From the NCBI RefSeq assembly GCF_000009985.1, contig NC_007626.1, positions 898,501-962,500 on the forward strand: a stretch of DNA of 64,000 nt. Direction: 5' to 3'. A program made the position numbers and the translations under genes. This document shows, in pieces, positions 55,488-63,975 of this stretch (the first letter of the stretch is position 1; each line of letters begins with the position of its first letter). Below the pieces are notes generated by a model that saw nothing but the letters and a program-made list of their open reading frames with translations, did not search any database and was not told the DNA's origin. The stretch comes from Paramagnetospirillum magneticum AMB-1 (GTDB lineage Bacteria > Pseudomonadota > Alphaproteobacteria > Rhodospirillales > Magnetospirillaceae).

Positions 55488-56185
55488 GGCCGCTTCTCCC
55501 CCTGGTGATCACCCTTGTCGTCTTTGGCGTCCTTGGGGTGAAGATTGTCCGACATCTCGAACCAGTTGATGTCCTGGGCGGCGCGCTGGGGATCGGTGGT
55601 GTCCTCTTCCAGCCCTTCCACATGGCCGTGGTCGTGATGGGGCAGCTCGCCGGTCCGGATGAAGCCGACGCAGACCTGCAGGAAGCGGAAGCACATCAGG
55701 GCCGAGCCCAGCGGAATGGCCGAATAGACCACCCAGGTGGGGGCCTCCATGTCCGGGGTGATGGGGCCTTCGTAGAGATCGCCGGTGGGCAGGCCGAAGG
55801 CGTGGAGGAAGGCGTAATGGGCGCCGTTCTCCATGACGAAATGGCCGCCCATGGTGGCGACGATGCCGGTGAACAGCGCGCCGGCCAGCAGGCCGAATAC
55901 GATCAGCTTGGCCCGCCATTGGGGATCGAGGCGGTTGATGACCACGTCGACGCCCACGTGGATGCCGGTGCGTACGCCATAGGCGGCGCCGAACTTGGCC
56001 ATCCACACGAACATGATGATGCACAGTTCCTGGGCCCAGGAAAAATCCAGGTGCCCGACCAGGGGATACAGCAGGGCGGTGCCTGCCGCATAGCGTTGCA
56101 GAACGGCGACGAAGATGATCAGCGTCGCCGTGCCCATGAGAAAGGCAATCAGCCATTCTTCAAGGTGATCAAGGGCTCTCAGCAT
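55484..56185 (-). CDS. dctQ: TRAP transporter small permease DctQ
   Basis: 233 aa with four membrane helices and an unusually long charged C-terminal tail (about 60 residues, His/Asp-rich: ELPHHDHGHVEGLEEDTTD, ending KDAKDDKGDHQGEKRP). Core WAQELCIIMFVWMAKFGAAYGVRTGIHVGVDV is typical. The ATG at 56185 follows GGGAGG; a GTG 12 bp earlier is also in frame. The His-rich tail is longer than usual for DctQ (about 160-200 aa). Confidence 0.92.
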   Translation of the reverse strand: MLRALDHLEEWLIAFLMGTATLIIFVAVLQRYAAGTALLYPLVGHLDFSWAQELCIIMFVWMAKFGAAYGVRTGIHVGVDVVINRLDPQWRAKLIVFGLLAGALFTGIVATMGGHFVMENGAHYAFLHAFGLPTGDLYEGPITPDMEAPTWVVYSAIPLGSALMCFRFLQVCVGFIRTGELPHHDHGHVEGLEEDTTDPQRAAQDINWFEMSDNLHPKDAKDDKGDHQGEKRP

Positions 56186-56269
56186 GGGGCCTCCCACGAA
56201 AGCCGAAGGATTGGAAGCGGACGAGGGACGAAGGGGCGCCCAACACGCCCCTTCGCCATCAGACCGGAA

Positions 56270-57283
56270 TCAGTTCTTGAAGCCGAACTTGGCGGCTTCC
56301 TTGTAGAACGATTCGATCAGGTCCTTGCCGACCCGGCCTTCCATGTCCTTGTGCACGGGCAGCAGCGCCTTGCGCCAGGCCTCGATCTCGGCGGCGGAGG
56401 GGTCATGGAACTCGGTCTTGCCCGAAGCCTTCATGGCCTTCACCGCGTCGTCGTTTTCGGTCTGGGCAATGGCGTTGGCGAAGACGCTGGCTTCGCTCAT
56501 GGCGCCTTCCAGGGTGGCCCGGATATCGGCCGGCAGGCCTTCCCAGAACTTCTTGTTCACGATGACCGCATAGCCGAGATAGCCATGGTTGGTCATGGTG
56601 GCGTGCTTTTGTACCTCGTGCATCTTCTGGGTGTACATGTTGCTGGGCGGGTTCTCGGTGCCATCGACCACGCCGGTCTGCAGCGCCTGATAGACCTCGG
56701 AGAAGGCCATGACCTGGGGCAGGGCGCCGAGCGCGCGCATCTCGGCGTCCAGCACCTTGGAGGACTGGATGCGCATCTTGACGCCCTTGAGATCGCTGGG
56801 GGCCTTGATGGGCTTGTTGGCGCTCATGATCTTGAAGCCGTTATCCCAATAGGCCAGGCCGATGATGCCCTTGCCTTCCAGCTTCTTCAGCAGACTGGCG
56901 CCCACCGGGCCGCCGGTCACCGAGCGCAGCACGTCCTTGCTGGGGAAGATGTAGGGCAGGTCGAAGACCTCGAATTCCTTGACGCCCAGGGGGCCGAACT
57001 TGGCCAGGCTGGGGGCCAGCATCTGGACGGCGCCCAATTGCAGGGCCTCCATCTCCTCCTTGTCCTTGTAGAGCTGGCTGTTGGGGTAGACCTCGACCTT
57101 GACGCGGCCCTTGGTCCGCTCCTCGGCCAGCTTCTTGAAGTACTCGGCCCCCTTGCCCTTGGGGGTGTCCGGAGCGACCACGTGGCTGAACTTGATGACG
57201 ATCGGCTGTGCCTGCTGCGCCATGGCGCTGCCGGCGAGAACGCAGGCGGCGATGGCCCCCGCGATGAGGGTTCCCAACTTCAT
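56270..57283 (-). CDS. dctP: TRAP transporter substrate-binding protein DctP
   Basis: 337 aa. GGGAGGAAATATC precedes the ATG. Signal peptide (LIAGAIAACVLAGSAMA), then the DctP fold: VIKFSHVVAPDTPKGKGAEYF, QLGAVQMLAPSLAKFGPLGV, MRIQSSKVLDAEMRALGA and the family motif GVVDGTENPPSNMY. The Arg that binds the carboxylate is in MRIQSS. C4-dicarboxylates are the default guess. First gene of the dctPQM operon, divergent from the sensor kinase. Confidence 0.95.
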   Translation of the reverse strand: MKLGTLIAGAIAACVLAGSAMAQQAQPIVIKFSHVVAPDTPKGKGAEYFKKLAEERTKGRVKVEVYPNSQLYKDKEEMEALQLGAVQMLAPSLAKFGPLGVKEFEVFDLPYIFPSKDVLRSVTGGPVGASLLKKLEGKGIIGLAYWDNGFKIMSANKPIKAPSDLKGVKMRIQSSKVLDAEMRALGALPQVMAFSEVYQALQTGVVDGTENPPSNMYTQKMHEVQKHATMTNHGYLGYAVIVNKKFWEGLPADIRATLEGAMSEASVFANAIAQTENDDAVKAMKASGKTEFHDPSAAEIEAWRKALLPVHKDMEGRVGKDLIESFYKEAAKFGFKN

Positions 57284-57387
57284 GATATTTCCTCCCAAGT
57301 CGCCTGTTGCCCAGGCTATTCCACACTACTATAGGAATCGCGGCGCAGCTCGGCCATTGTGGTGTTCCACACCGGTACCAAGGTCCT

Positions 57388-59355
57388 ATGAACGCACCCC
57401 GATCCCTCAGAGACCGTCAGGCCATCCAGGCGATGCCCGTCATTGCCATGGGGCTGGTGGTCATGCTGCTGGGCGTCCTGCTGTGGCTGCTGCACCGTAA
57501 CGAGGTGGAGGAGGAGCGGCGAGCCCTGATCCAGGACATCCTGTGGGTCGAGCAGAACCTTTACTTCCATCTGTCGTCCGGGGTCGAGCGGCTGGGGCAG
57601 CTGGCCGAGATGGCCGGGCGCGACGGCCCCTGGTCCGACGAGTTCGTCCTGCAGGGCAAGGCACTGGTCACCGCGGCTCCCGAGATCGAACGGGTGATCG
57701 TCCGCGACGGCATCGGCGCGGTGGTCCAGTCCCTGCCGCCGGTGGAAAGCGGGGCGGCCCTGGGCGGCGATTCCGAGTGGGCCAACACCTTCGCCCTGTC
57801 CCGCTCCTCGGGCCGTCCGGTTTATGGCCCGCCCTACACCGTGGAGGGCAAGGGGGCGCGCTTCGAGGCGCAGGTACCCATTTTCCGCGGCGGACGGTTC
57901 GCCGGAACCGTGGCCGGGGTGTTCTCGCTGGACGCCATGCTGGCCAATCGCGTGCCGTGGTGGTTCGCCCAGGCCTACCGGCTGGAAATCCAGGACGGCA
58001 ACGGCACCTTGCTGGCCGCCAAGTCCCAGCTGTCGCCCGCCGAGCCCGGGGCCAGCTACACGCTGCGCTTCGAGCCCCCCGGCCACGGGCTGGAGCTGGT
58101 GGCCATCTCCTACCACAGCGACCCGCAACTGCTGCGCAACGTGCTGGCGGCGGCCATCTTCATCCTGTCCATCCTGTCGGTCTCCAGCCTGTGGGCGCTG
58201 CGCCGCCATGTGCGCCGCCGTCTGGCCGCCGAACAGGCGCTCAGGACCGAGCATTCCTTCAGGAAGGCCATGGAGGATTCGCTGACCGTGGGCATGCGCG
58301 CCCGGGACCTGGAGGGCCGCATCACCTATGTCAATCCGGCCTTCTGCCACATGGTGGGCTGGACCGCCGACGAACTGGTGGGCACGGTGCCGCCCATGCT
58401 CTACTGGGTGCCCGAGGATCTGGAGCATACCTACGAGCTGCATCGGGCGGTGATGCGCGGCGAGGCGCCGGCCGAGGGTTTCGAACTGGTGTTCCGGCGC
58501 AAGAACGGCGAACGCTTCAGCGCCCTGATCTACGAGGCGCCGCTGATCGATTCCGATGGGCGCCACACCGGCTGGATGGCTTCGGTGCTCGACATCACCG
58601 AGCGCAAGCGGGCCGAGGAGCTGTCGCGCCAGCATCAGGAAAAGCTGCAGCATACGGCGCGGCTGATCACCATGGGCGAGATGGCCTCGACCCTGGCCCA
58701 CGAGCTGAACCAGCCGCTGTCGGCCATCGCCTCCTATGCCACGGGGTGCCTCAACCGGCTGTCCGCCGGCGATGCCCGGCCCGAGGAACTGGTGCCGCCG
58801 CTCACCAAGCTGGGGGCGCAGGCCCAGCGGGCCGGACAGATCATCCGCCGCATTCACGATTTCGTGCGCAAGAGCGAGCCCCTGGTGGTGCCCTGCCTGC
58901 TGGACGAGATCATCGAGGGCGTGGTGGGCTTTCTCGAACCCGATGCCCGCAAGCGCGGCATCCGCATCGACCTGGACCTCAGCCTGACCCCGGGCGCCGC
59001 CCGGCCGCGGGTCGAGGCCGATCACATCCTGATCGAGCAGGTCATCCTTAACCTGGTGCGCAACGCAATGGAGGCCATGGGCCACACACCGAGGCCGCAA
59101 CGCCGCCTGACCATCTCGTTGCAATGCGCGGACGGGCAGGCCAGAATTCGCGTCGCCGACCGGGGAACGGGGATTCCTCCCGAAATCGCCGCCAATCTGT
59201 TCAGTCCGTTCTTCACCACCAAGGAAACGGGAATGGGAATGGGGCTGAATATTTGCCGCTCTATCGTCGAGGCCCATCGGGGCCATCTGTGGTTCGAGGA
59301 GAATCCGGGCGGCGGCAGCGTTTTCCTCTTCACCTTGCCGGAGATGGCTGGATGA
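57388..59355 (+). CDS. Dicarboxylate-type sensor histidine kinase with PAS domain
   Basis: 655 aa. TM1 (about 16-36), a periplasmic double-Cache-like domain (about 45-250), TM2 (about 255-275), PAS domain (about 300-410: GRITYVNPAFCHMVGWTADELVG), HisKA with His438 (LAHELNQPLSAIASYA) and an HATPase domain with RGTGIPPEIAANLFSPF and GMGMGLNICRSI. The NtrB/DctB/FixL type of core fits the adjacent dctPQM genes. It overlaps the next regulator by 4 bp. Confidence 0.92.
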   Translation: MNAPRSLRDRQAIQAMPVIAMGLVVMLLGVLLWLLHRNEVEEERRALIQDILWVEQNLYFHLSSGVERLGQLAEMAGRDGPWSDEFVLQGKALVTAAPEIERVIVRDGIGAVVQSLPPVESGAALGGDSEWANTFALSRSSGRPVYGPPYTVEGKGARFEAQVPIFRGGRFAGTVAGVFSLDAMLANRVPWWFAQAYRLEIQDGNGTLLAAKSQLSPAEPGASYTLRFEPPGHGLELVAISYHSDPQLLRNVLAAAIFILSILSVSSLWALRRHVRRRLAAEQALRTEHSFRKAMEDSLTVGMRARDLEGRITYVNPAFCHMVGWTADELVGTVPPMLYWVPEDLEHTYELHRAVMRGEAPAEGFELVFRRKNGERFSALIYEAPLIDSDGRHTGWMASVLDITERKRAEELSRQHQEKLQHTARLITMGEMASTLAHELNQPLSAIASYATGCLNRLSAGDARPEELVPPLTKLGAQAQRAGQIIRRIHDFVRKSEPLVVPCLLDEIIEGVVGFLEPDARKRGIRIDLDLSLTPGAARPRVEADHILIEQVILNLVRNAMEAMGHTPRPQRRLTISLQCADGQARIRVADRGTGIPPEIAANLFSPFFTTKETGMGMGLNICRSIVEAHRGHLWFEENPGGGSVFLFTLPEMAG

Positions 59356-59954
59356 GCAAAGGCGTAGTCTATATCGTCGATGACGACGAGGCGATTCGGG
59401 ACGCGCTGGGCTGGCTGTTCCAGTCGCGCGGCGTCACCGCCCAGTGCTTCGCCTCGGCCGAGGACTTCCTGTCGGTCTGGAGCGTGCCGTGCAGCGGCTG
59501 CTTGGTGCTCGACATCCGCATGGACGGCATGACGGGGTTGGAACTGTTCGACCGCTTGTGCGAGATGGGGGCCAAGCTGCCGGTGATCTTCCTGACCGGT
59601 CACGGCGACGTTCCCATGGCGGTCTCCGCCCTGAAGAAGGGAGCCCGCGACTTCGTCGAGAAGCCGTTCAACGATAATGATCTGGTCGACAAGGTGATCG
59701 AGGCCCTGGCCTGGGAGGCCGAGCGCGTCGCCTCGGCCGCCGACGCCGCCTCGCTGGCCCAGCGCCTGGAAAGCCTGACGCTGCGCGAACGCCAGGTCAT
59801 GGACAAGGTGCTGGCCGGCAAGCTCAACAAGGTCATCGCCGATGACCTGGGCATCACCATGCGCACGGTCGAGGTCCACAGGGCCCATCTTTTCGAGAAG
59901 ATGGGCGTCAAGACGGCGGTCGAACTGGCCCAGATTCTTTCCCAGCGCCGCTGA
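59352..59954 (+). CDS. FixJ-type response regulator (likely partner of the upstream kinase)
   Basis: 200 aa. Receiver with phospho-acceptor Asp54 (VLDIRMDGMTG), FLTGHGDVPMAVSALKKGARDFVEKPFND, and a LuxR-type helix-turn-helix (LTLRERQVMDKVLAGKLNKVIADDLGITMRTVEVHR). Lacking an AAA+ domain, it does not need sigma-54, unlike DctD. It starts within the kinase stop codon (ATGA), so the pair is translationally coupled and probably controls dctPQM. Confidence 0.93.
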   Translation: MSKGVVYIVDDDEAIRDALGWLFQSRGVTAQCFASAEDFLSVWSVPCSGCLVLDIRMDGMTGLELFDRLCEMGAKLPVIFLTGHGDVPMAVSALKKGARDFVEKPFNDNDLVDKVIEALAWEAERVASAADAASLAQRLESLTLRERQVMDKVLAGKLNKVIADDLGITMRTVEVHRAHLFEKMGVKTAVELAQILSQRR

Positions 59955-60059
59955 CGGTCGGCGCGGGTTTACAAGTGGCCCGGTGTGGTTCATCTTCTCT
60001 CGCGGGTGGCCTTGTGCCCAACCCATTGATGGAATTGCCTTAACAAGGACAGGTCGGTC

Positions 60060-60710
60060 ATGACGGCGGCTCACGAGATTTACGTGGTGGATGACGATCC
60101 CGCGGTGCGGGACTCGCTGCGCATGCTGCTGGAGGCCGGCGGGCACGCCGTTCGCGCCTATCCCGATGCCGAGAGCTTCATCGCCGAGGGAATGACGGGC
60201 ACCGGCCCCGGTTGTGTGGTCGCCGACGTCCGCATGCCCGGCCTCAGCGGTCTCGACCTGCTGCGCATCCTCCAGGATCGCGACATCGACCTGCCGCTGA
60301 TCGTCATCACCGGCCATGCCGATGTCAGCATGGCGGTCCAGGCCCTGAAGGAAGGGGCCTGCGACTTTATCGAGAAGCCCTTCGACGATTCCGTGTTCAT
60401 GGCCGCGGTGACCAAGGCGCTGTCCCGCAGCGAACGCGCCTGGGTCGAGCGCCGCCGCCTGGACGGCATCGAGGCGCGGGCCAATTCACTGACGCCGCGT
60501 GAATACGAGGTGATGGTGCTGGTGGCCCAGGGCCTGTCCAATAAGGCCGCCGCCCAGGAGCTGGGGATCAGCGTGCGGACCGTCGAAATTCACCGTGCCC
60601 GCGTCATGGAGAAGATGGCCGCCGACAGCCTGTCGGCCCTGGTCCGCATGGTGCTGGAGCTGGAGGAATCGGGGCGTCTGGTCCATGACGAGGATTCCGC
60701 CCCGGTCTGA
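60060..60710 (+). CDS. Second FixJ-type response regulator
   Basis: 216 aa. Same architecture as the previous gene: Asp56 (VVADVRMPGLSG), ITGHADVSMAVQALKEGACDFIEKPFDD, and LuxR HTH (LTPREYEVMVLVAQGLSNKAAAQELGISVRTVEIHR). It begins 105 bp after the first regulator and no second kinase is present, so one kinase may serve two regulators, or this is a hypoxia-type FixJ with its kinase elsewhere. The two regulators are clear paralogues. Confidence 0.92.
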   Translation: MTAAHEIYVVDDDPAVRDSLRMLLEAGGHAVRAYPDAESFIAEGMTGTGPGCVVADVRMPGLSGLDLLRILQDRDIDLPLIVITGHADVSMAVQALKEGACDFIEKPFDDSVFMAAVTKALSRSERAWVERRRLDGIEARANSLTPREYEVMVLVAQGLSNKAAAQELGISVRTVEIHRARVMEKMAADSLSALVRMVLELEESGRLVHDEDSAPV

Positions 60711-60740
60711 AGGCTGCGAAACATAGCCGTCCCAAATTGA

Positions 60741-60775
60741 AAGGGGCGCCGGTTTGCACCGGCGCCCCTTCGTTT
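60741..60775 (+). terminator. Rho-independent terminator after the regulators
   Basis: 13-bp perfect stem AAGGGGCGCCGGT / ACCGGCGCCCCTT, 4-nt loop, followed by CGTTT. It ends the kinase-regulator operon. Confidence 0.8.
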
Positions 60776-61213
60776 GACCAGAAAGCGGAAACGCAACACT
60801 GTGCGGTCGCATCTCCCTGCCAAGGAGGGTGGGGATGGGCGGGAAGGCCCCCCAGGGCAGTATCTCCGGTTCTGGCCTTCGGGGGCTTTCGCCCCTGTCC
60901 AGCTCACGAAGTAACTGTAGCAAAGTATTCGCAAGGTGAAAACAGGAAAATCACCCGCTCAATTTGATGCAATGGTTGCGCTAACTACGCCTATATTTAA
61001 AAAGGTATTTAGGTAAAATTTTATCTAAATCCGTCGGGTCGTTAATTTCCAGGCTATCAGGCGTTGCTCACTGTAGCGCTTCCGGTGTTGCGCCATTCAA
61101 AAACGGGCGGCGGAAGCGGCCAAGGAGGGATAGCGACCTAGGTATATTGTCCTCGCTTGTCTCGGCGGTTCCGTCGGGGCACCATGGGGCCTTCAACGAT
61201 GAGGGGGTATGGC
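60776..61213. other. 438-bp intergenic region with AT-rich core
   Basis: No convincing gene on either strand. The first 150 bp are GC-rich; about 60920-61050 is unusually rich in A/T with runs such as TATATTTAAAAAGGTATTT. An inverted repeat sits at 61007-61030. The last 60 bp should carry the promoter of the DUF192 gene. Confidence 0.6.
61007..61030. promoter_or_regulatory. AT-rich dyad symmetry
   Basis: ATTTAGGTAAAA directly joined to TTTTATCTAAAT; the two arms are reverse complements except for one base. A 24-bp operator-like or protein-binding site in the AT-rich core. Confidence 0.45.
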
Positions 61214-61678
61214 ATGCTTCGGGCTGTCCTGGTGATGATCCTGATCCTGCAGGGCCTTTCGGCGACGGCCAGGGCCGAGGCTGTGATCTTTGGCGCCTCG
61301 CGGCTGGAGGTGATCACCCAGGGCGGCAAGCGGCATGCCTTCGCCGTGGAACTGGCCACGACGCCCGAGCAATTGTCCCAGGGTCTGATGTTCCGCCGCG
61401 ATCTTCCCGCCGGCAACGGGATGTTGTTCGACTTCGGCCTCCCTCGCCAGGTTGCCATGTGGATGAAAAACACCCTGATCCCCTTGGATATGCTGTTCAT
61501 GGACAGGACTGGGCGGGTGATCCATGTGGAGCAATACACCGTGCCCGGCAGCCTCGAGCCGCGCGGTCCGTCAGAACCGGTGCTTGGCGTGCTGGAACTT
61601 CCCGCCGGGACGGTACGGCGGCTGGGGCTTTCGGCCGGCGACCGGGTTTCCCATCCCATGTTCGAGCGGGGGCGCTGA
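61214..61678 (+). CDS. DUF192 family secreted protein
   Basis: 154 aa. Signal peptide (MLRAVLVMILILQGLSATARA), then the DUF192 domain with AVELATTPEQLSQGLMFRRDLP, GMLFDF and MWMKNTLIPLDMLFMD. The fold is known but the function is not. The ATG at 61214 follows GAGGGGG at a good distance; in-frame upstream ATGs at 61199 and 61157 are less likely. A tRNA gene follows. Confidence 0.9.
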   Translation: MLRAVLVMILILQGLSATARAEAVIFGASRLEVITQGGKRHAFAVELATTPEQLSQGLMFRRDLPAGNGMLFDFGLPRQVAMWMKNTLIPLDMLFMDRTGRVIHVEQYTVPGSLEPRGPSEPVLGVLELPAGTVRRLGLSAGDRVSHPMFERGR

Positions 61679-61722
61679 AGCCGCCTTGCGCTTCGGCGCC
61701 AAACCCCTTACTTTCCGCCGCA

Positions 61723-61800
<78 letters not shown>

Positions 61801-61803
61801 TTC

Positions 61804-62958
61804 CTAGAGAAAGACCTTGTTGGCCGGCCAGTCGCAGGGCTGGACCATGCCCGGCCGGCTGCCGCCGAACGGGATGCCGGAGAACAGGGAAAAGCCCAGC
61901 GACACGGCGCGCTTGATGTCCTGGCCTGACGAGGCGTTCCACAGGGCCAGATCCAGTCCGCTGCCCTTGACCTCGTGGGCCACCACGGCCAGCAGGGCGT
62001 AGAGGGCCGAATGGGTGAAGGCCGCCGATTTGGCCTGGGCCTCGTTGAAGCACAGATAGCTGACGCCGCAATCCTTGAGGAAACGGGCCAAGTCGGGCTC
62101 GGGGAAGATGCGCACGCCGACGCTGGCGCCGCCCGCCAGCAGGGCGCGGATGACGTCGCGCAGCCGCGTCCGGCTGGCCGAGCCGACGGCGCCGGTCAAT
62201 TCCACCATCAGCCCGCCGGGGCAGAAGGCGCCGACCCTCTGGATATCGGCGGTGACCACGGCGCAATCGGTCATGGCGTGATCGTTGAGGACCTGGGGCA
62301 TGACCACCAGACCGGGGCTGACCGCCGCCGCCGCCGCCGCGTGCCGCAACTGGATATTGCGATCCCGGGCCAGCGGGTCCTGCTCGCCGGCCAGTTGGAC
62401 GGCGTCGTCTAGCAATTCATGCCCCTGAAACAGGCGCTTGGTCATGGCCCGGTTGCCGATGATCGCCTGCCGCCCCGCGTCCCAAAGCGGCTGGAACACC
62501 ACCTGAAGGGGGACGCCGGTGTGATGCTCGTGGATATCCAGCACGGTTTCCATGGCGGGCAGGGCGGCGGCGGCGGGGCGGGGGCGCAGGCGGTCCAGGG
62601 GCAGGACCTGGACGGTGACGTTGATGTGGCCGGAAGACTTTCCGAACAGCCGCTCTCTGATCTCGCGCGAGATGGCGGTGGCCTTGACCATGCCCTCTGT
62701 GTCGCTGAGGCCGGGAAAGACCAGCATGTACTTGCCTGGCTCGAGGGGGACGCAGGCATCCTCGGAGCCCAGGCGATGCTGAATGATGTGCTCGGCGATG
62801 GACAGGGCCTTGGGCAGCGAGCCCTTCAGGGCGGAATCATCGCCTTCGGCCAGCACGCTGACCAGATGGATGCGGCCGAAGCTGCCCTGTCCACCCCGGT
62901 CGAGCATGGTCCGGATAAGGGCCTCGAAGGCCTCGCGATCGGTGAAGTGTTCCGCCAT
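61804..62958 (-). CDS. Degenerate GGDEF/EAL-like protein
   Basis: 384 aa, cytoplasmic. Residues about 25-115 resemble a GGDEF fold but the active-site loop reads EPGKY (73-77). Residues about 150-384 follow the EAL barrel (VVFQPLWDAGRQAIIG), yet the EAL motif is replaced by NRAM (169-172), and the later catalytic Asp/Glu motifs are not seen. It probably binds, or has lost, cyclic di-GMP rather than making or cleaving it. Family assignment is inference from pattern. It lies 4 bp from the tRNA. Confidence 0.6.
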   Translation of the reverse strand: MAEHFTDREAFEALIRTMLDRGGQGSFGRIHLVSVLAEGDDSALKGSLPKALSIAEHIIQHRLGSEDACVPLEPGKYMLVFPGLSDTEGMVKATAISREIRERLFGKSSGHINVTVQVLPLDRLRPRPAAAALPAMETVLDIHEHHTGVPLQVVFQPLWDAGRQAIIGNRAMTKRLFQGHELLDDAVQLAGEQDPLARDRNIQLRHAAAAAAVSPGLVVMPQVLNDHAMTDCAVVTADIQRVGAFCPGGLMVELTGAVGSASRTRLRDVIRALLAGGASVGVRIFPEPDLARFLKDCGVSYLCFNEAQAKSAAFTHSALYALLAVVAHEVKGSGLDLALWNASSGQDIKRAVSLGFSLFSGIPFGGSRPGMVQPCDWPANKVFL

Positions 62959-63176
62959 GGTGGTTCGGCCCCTACGGCATGTTCCCGGGATGATATCCGA
63001 GCGGCTAAGCCTGGGATATACGACTCAATACCAATGAAAGGGGTGCTTGCCGCCTGGGCAGGCCGTGCCCTGAATTTGGGCGATCGTCGGTCAGCGGGCG
63101 GAAAAGTCCCCGGAATTCTCCTGGCCCGTTCCTTGCGTCGGGCTTGGGCTCAATGGGATGCATCGAGGGGGATGTC

Positions 63177-63914
63177 GTGAGCTATTGTCTTGGGATGCGG
63201 CTGAAGGCCGGTCTGGTGTTCGTTTCGGATTCGCGCACCAATGCCGGGGTGGACAGTGTCGCCACCTTCAAGAAGTCCTACGTCTTCGACGGAGCCGAGG
63301 ATCGGGTGATCGTCATCCTTACCGCCGGCAATCTGGCCATCACCCAGTCGGTGATCAGCCTGCTGGAGGAACGCCTTCATGGCCCCGACCGCTCGCGCTC
63401 GCTCTATGGCGTCAAGTCCATGTACGAGGTGGCTCGTCTGGTGGGCGATACCCTGCGCGAAGTCCACGCCATCGACGGCGCCCATCTGAAATCCCATGGC
63501 GCCGATTTCATCGCCTCGCTGATCGTCGGCGGGCAGATCCAGGGACGGCGCATGCGGCTGTTCAACGTCTACGCCGCCGGCAATTTCATCGAGGCCTCGG
63601 ACGAGACCCCCTATTTCCAGATCGGCGAGACCAAATACGGCAAGCCCATCATCGAGCGGGTGATCACCGTCGACACCTCGCTGGAGGAGGCGACCAAGTG
63701 TGCCCTGGTCTCCTTCGACTCGACCATCAAGAGCAACATCTCGGTGGCGCCGCCCCTCGACGTCACTCTGGTGCCCGCCGATGGTTGCCGCGCCTCGGTG
63801 CGCTACCGCGTCGCCGACGACGATCCCTATTTCCAGATGGTGCGCCGCGCCTGGGGCGAGGGGCTGCGCAAGCTGTTCACCCAGCTGCCCGATCCGGACT
63901 GGGCGGGGGGCTGA
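63177..63914 (+). CDS. Anbu: proteasome-like Ntn-hydrolase (ancestral beta subunit)
   Basis: 245 aa from a GTG start with GAGGGGG about 6 nt upstream. The start MSYCLGMRLKAGLVFVSDSR and NAGVDSVATFKKS, with the ending DDPYFQMVRRAWGEGLRKLF, are diagnostic for Anbu, a helical or ring-forming relative of HslV and proteasome beta subunits. The first residue after Met, the likely nucleophile, is Ser2; many relatives have Thr. Anbu operons usually include a transglutaminase, an alpha-E protein and an ATP-grasp, which would lie beyond the window end. Confidence 0.9.
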   Translation: MSYCLGMRLKAGLVFVSDSRTNAGVDSVATFKKSYVFDGAEDRVIVILTAGNLAITQSVISLLEERLHGPDRSRSLYGVKSMYEVARLVGDTLREVHAIDGAHLKSHGADFIASLIVGGQIQGRRMRLFNVYAAGNFIEASDETPYFQIGETKYGKPIIERVITVDTSLEEATKCALVSFDSTIKSNISVAPPLDVTLVPADGCRASVRYRVADDDPYFQMVRRAWGEGLRKLFTQLPDPDWAGG

Positions 63915-63945
63915 GCGGGACCGGGGCGTCCGCCCCGCGCCCCGA

Positions 63946-63975
63946 CCGGGAGTTAGGTCTCCCGGACCCTCTTTT
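63946..63975 (+). terminator. Hairpin downstream of anbu
   Basis: CCGGGAG / CTCCCGG stem with 6-nt loop followed by ACCCTCTTTT. A second hairpin GGGGCG / CGCCCC lies just before it (about 63923-63936). A terminator is plausible, which would separate anbu from anything downstream. Confidence 0.5.

Noticed and set aside
54375..55508. A 377-codon plus-strand frame antisense to dctM
   Set aside because: His/Asp/Gly/Gln-rich composition typical of antisense frames; dctM on the other strand has full TRAP signatures.
60737..60967. Possible 76-aa gene after the regulators
   Set aside because: It runs through the terminator hairpin, has no ribosome-binding site and no recognisable sequence.
61804..61860. 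Integration (att) site at the tRNA-Pro 3' end
   Set aside because: No integrase gene or duplicated tRNA 3' end is visible; the next gene has ordinary composition.
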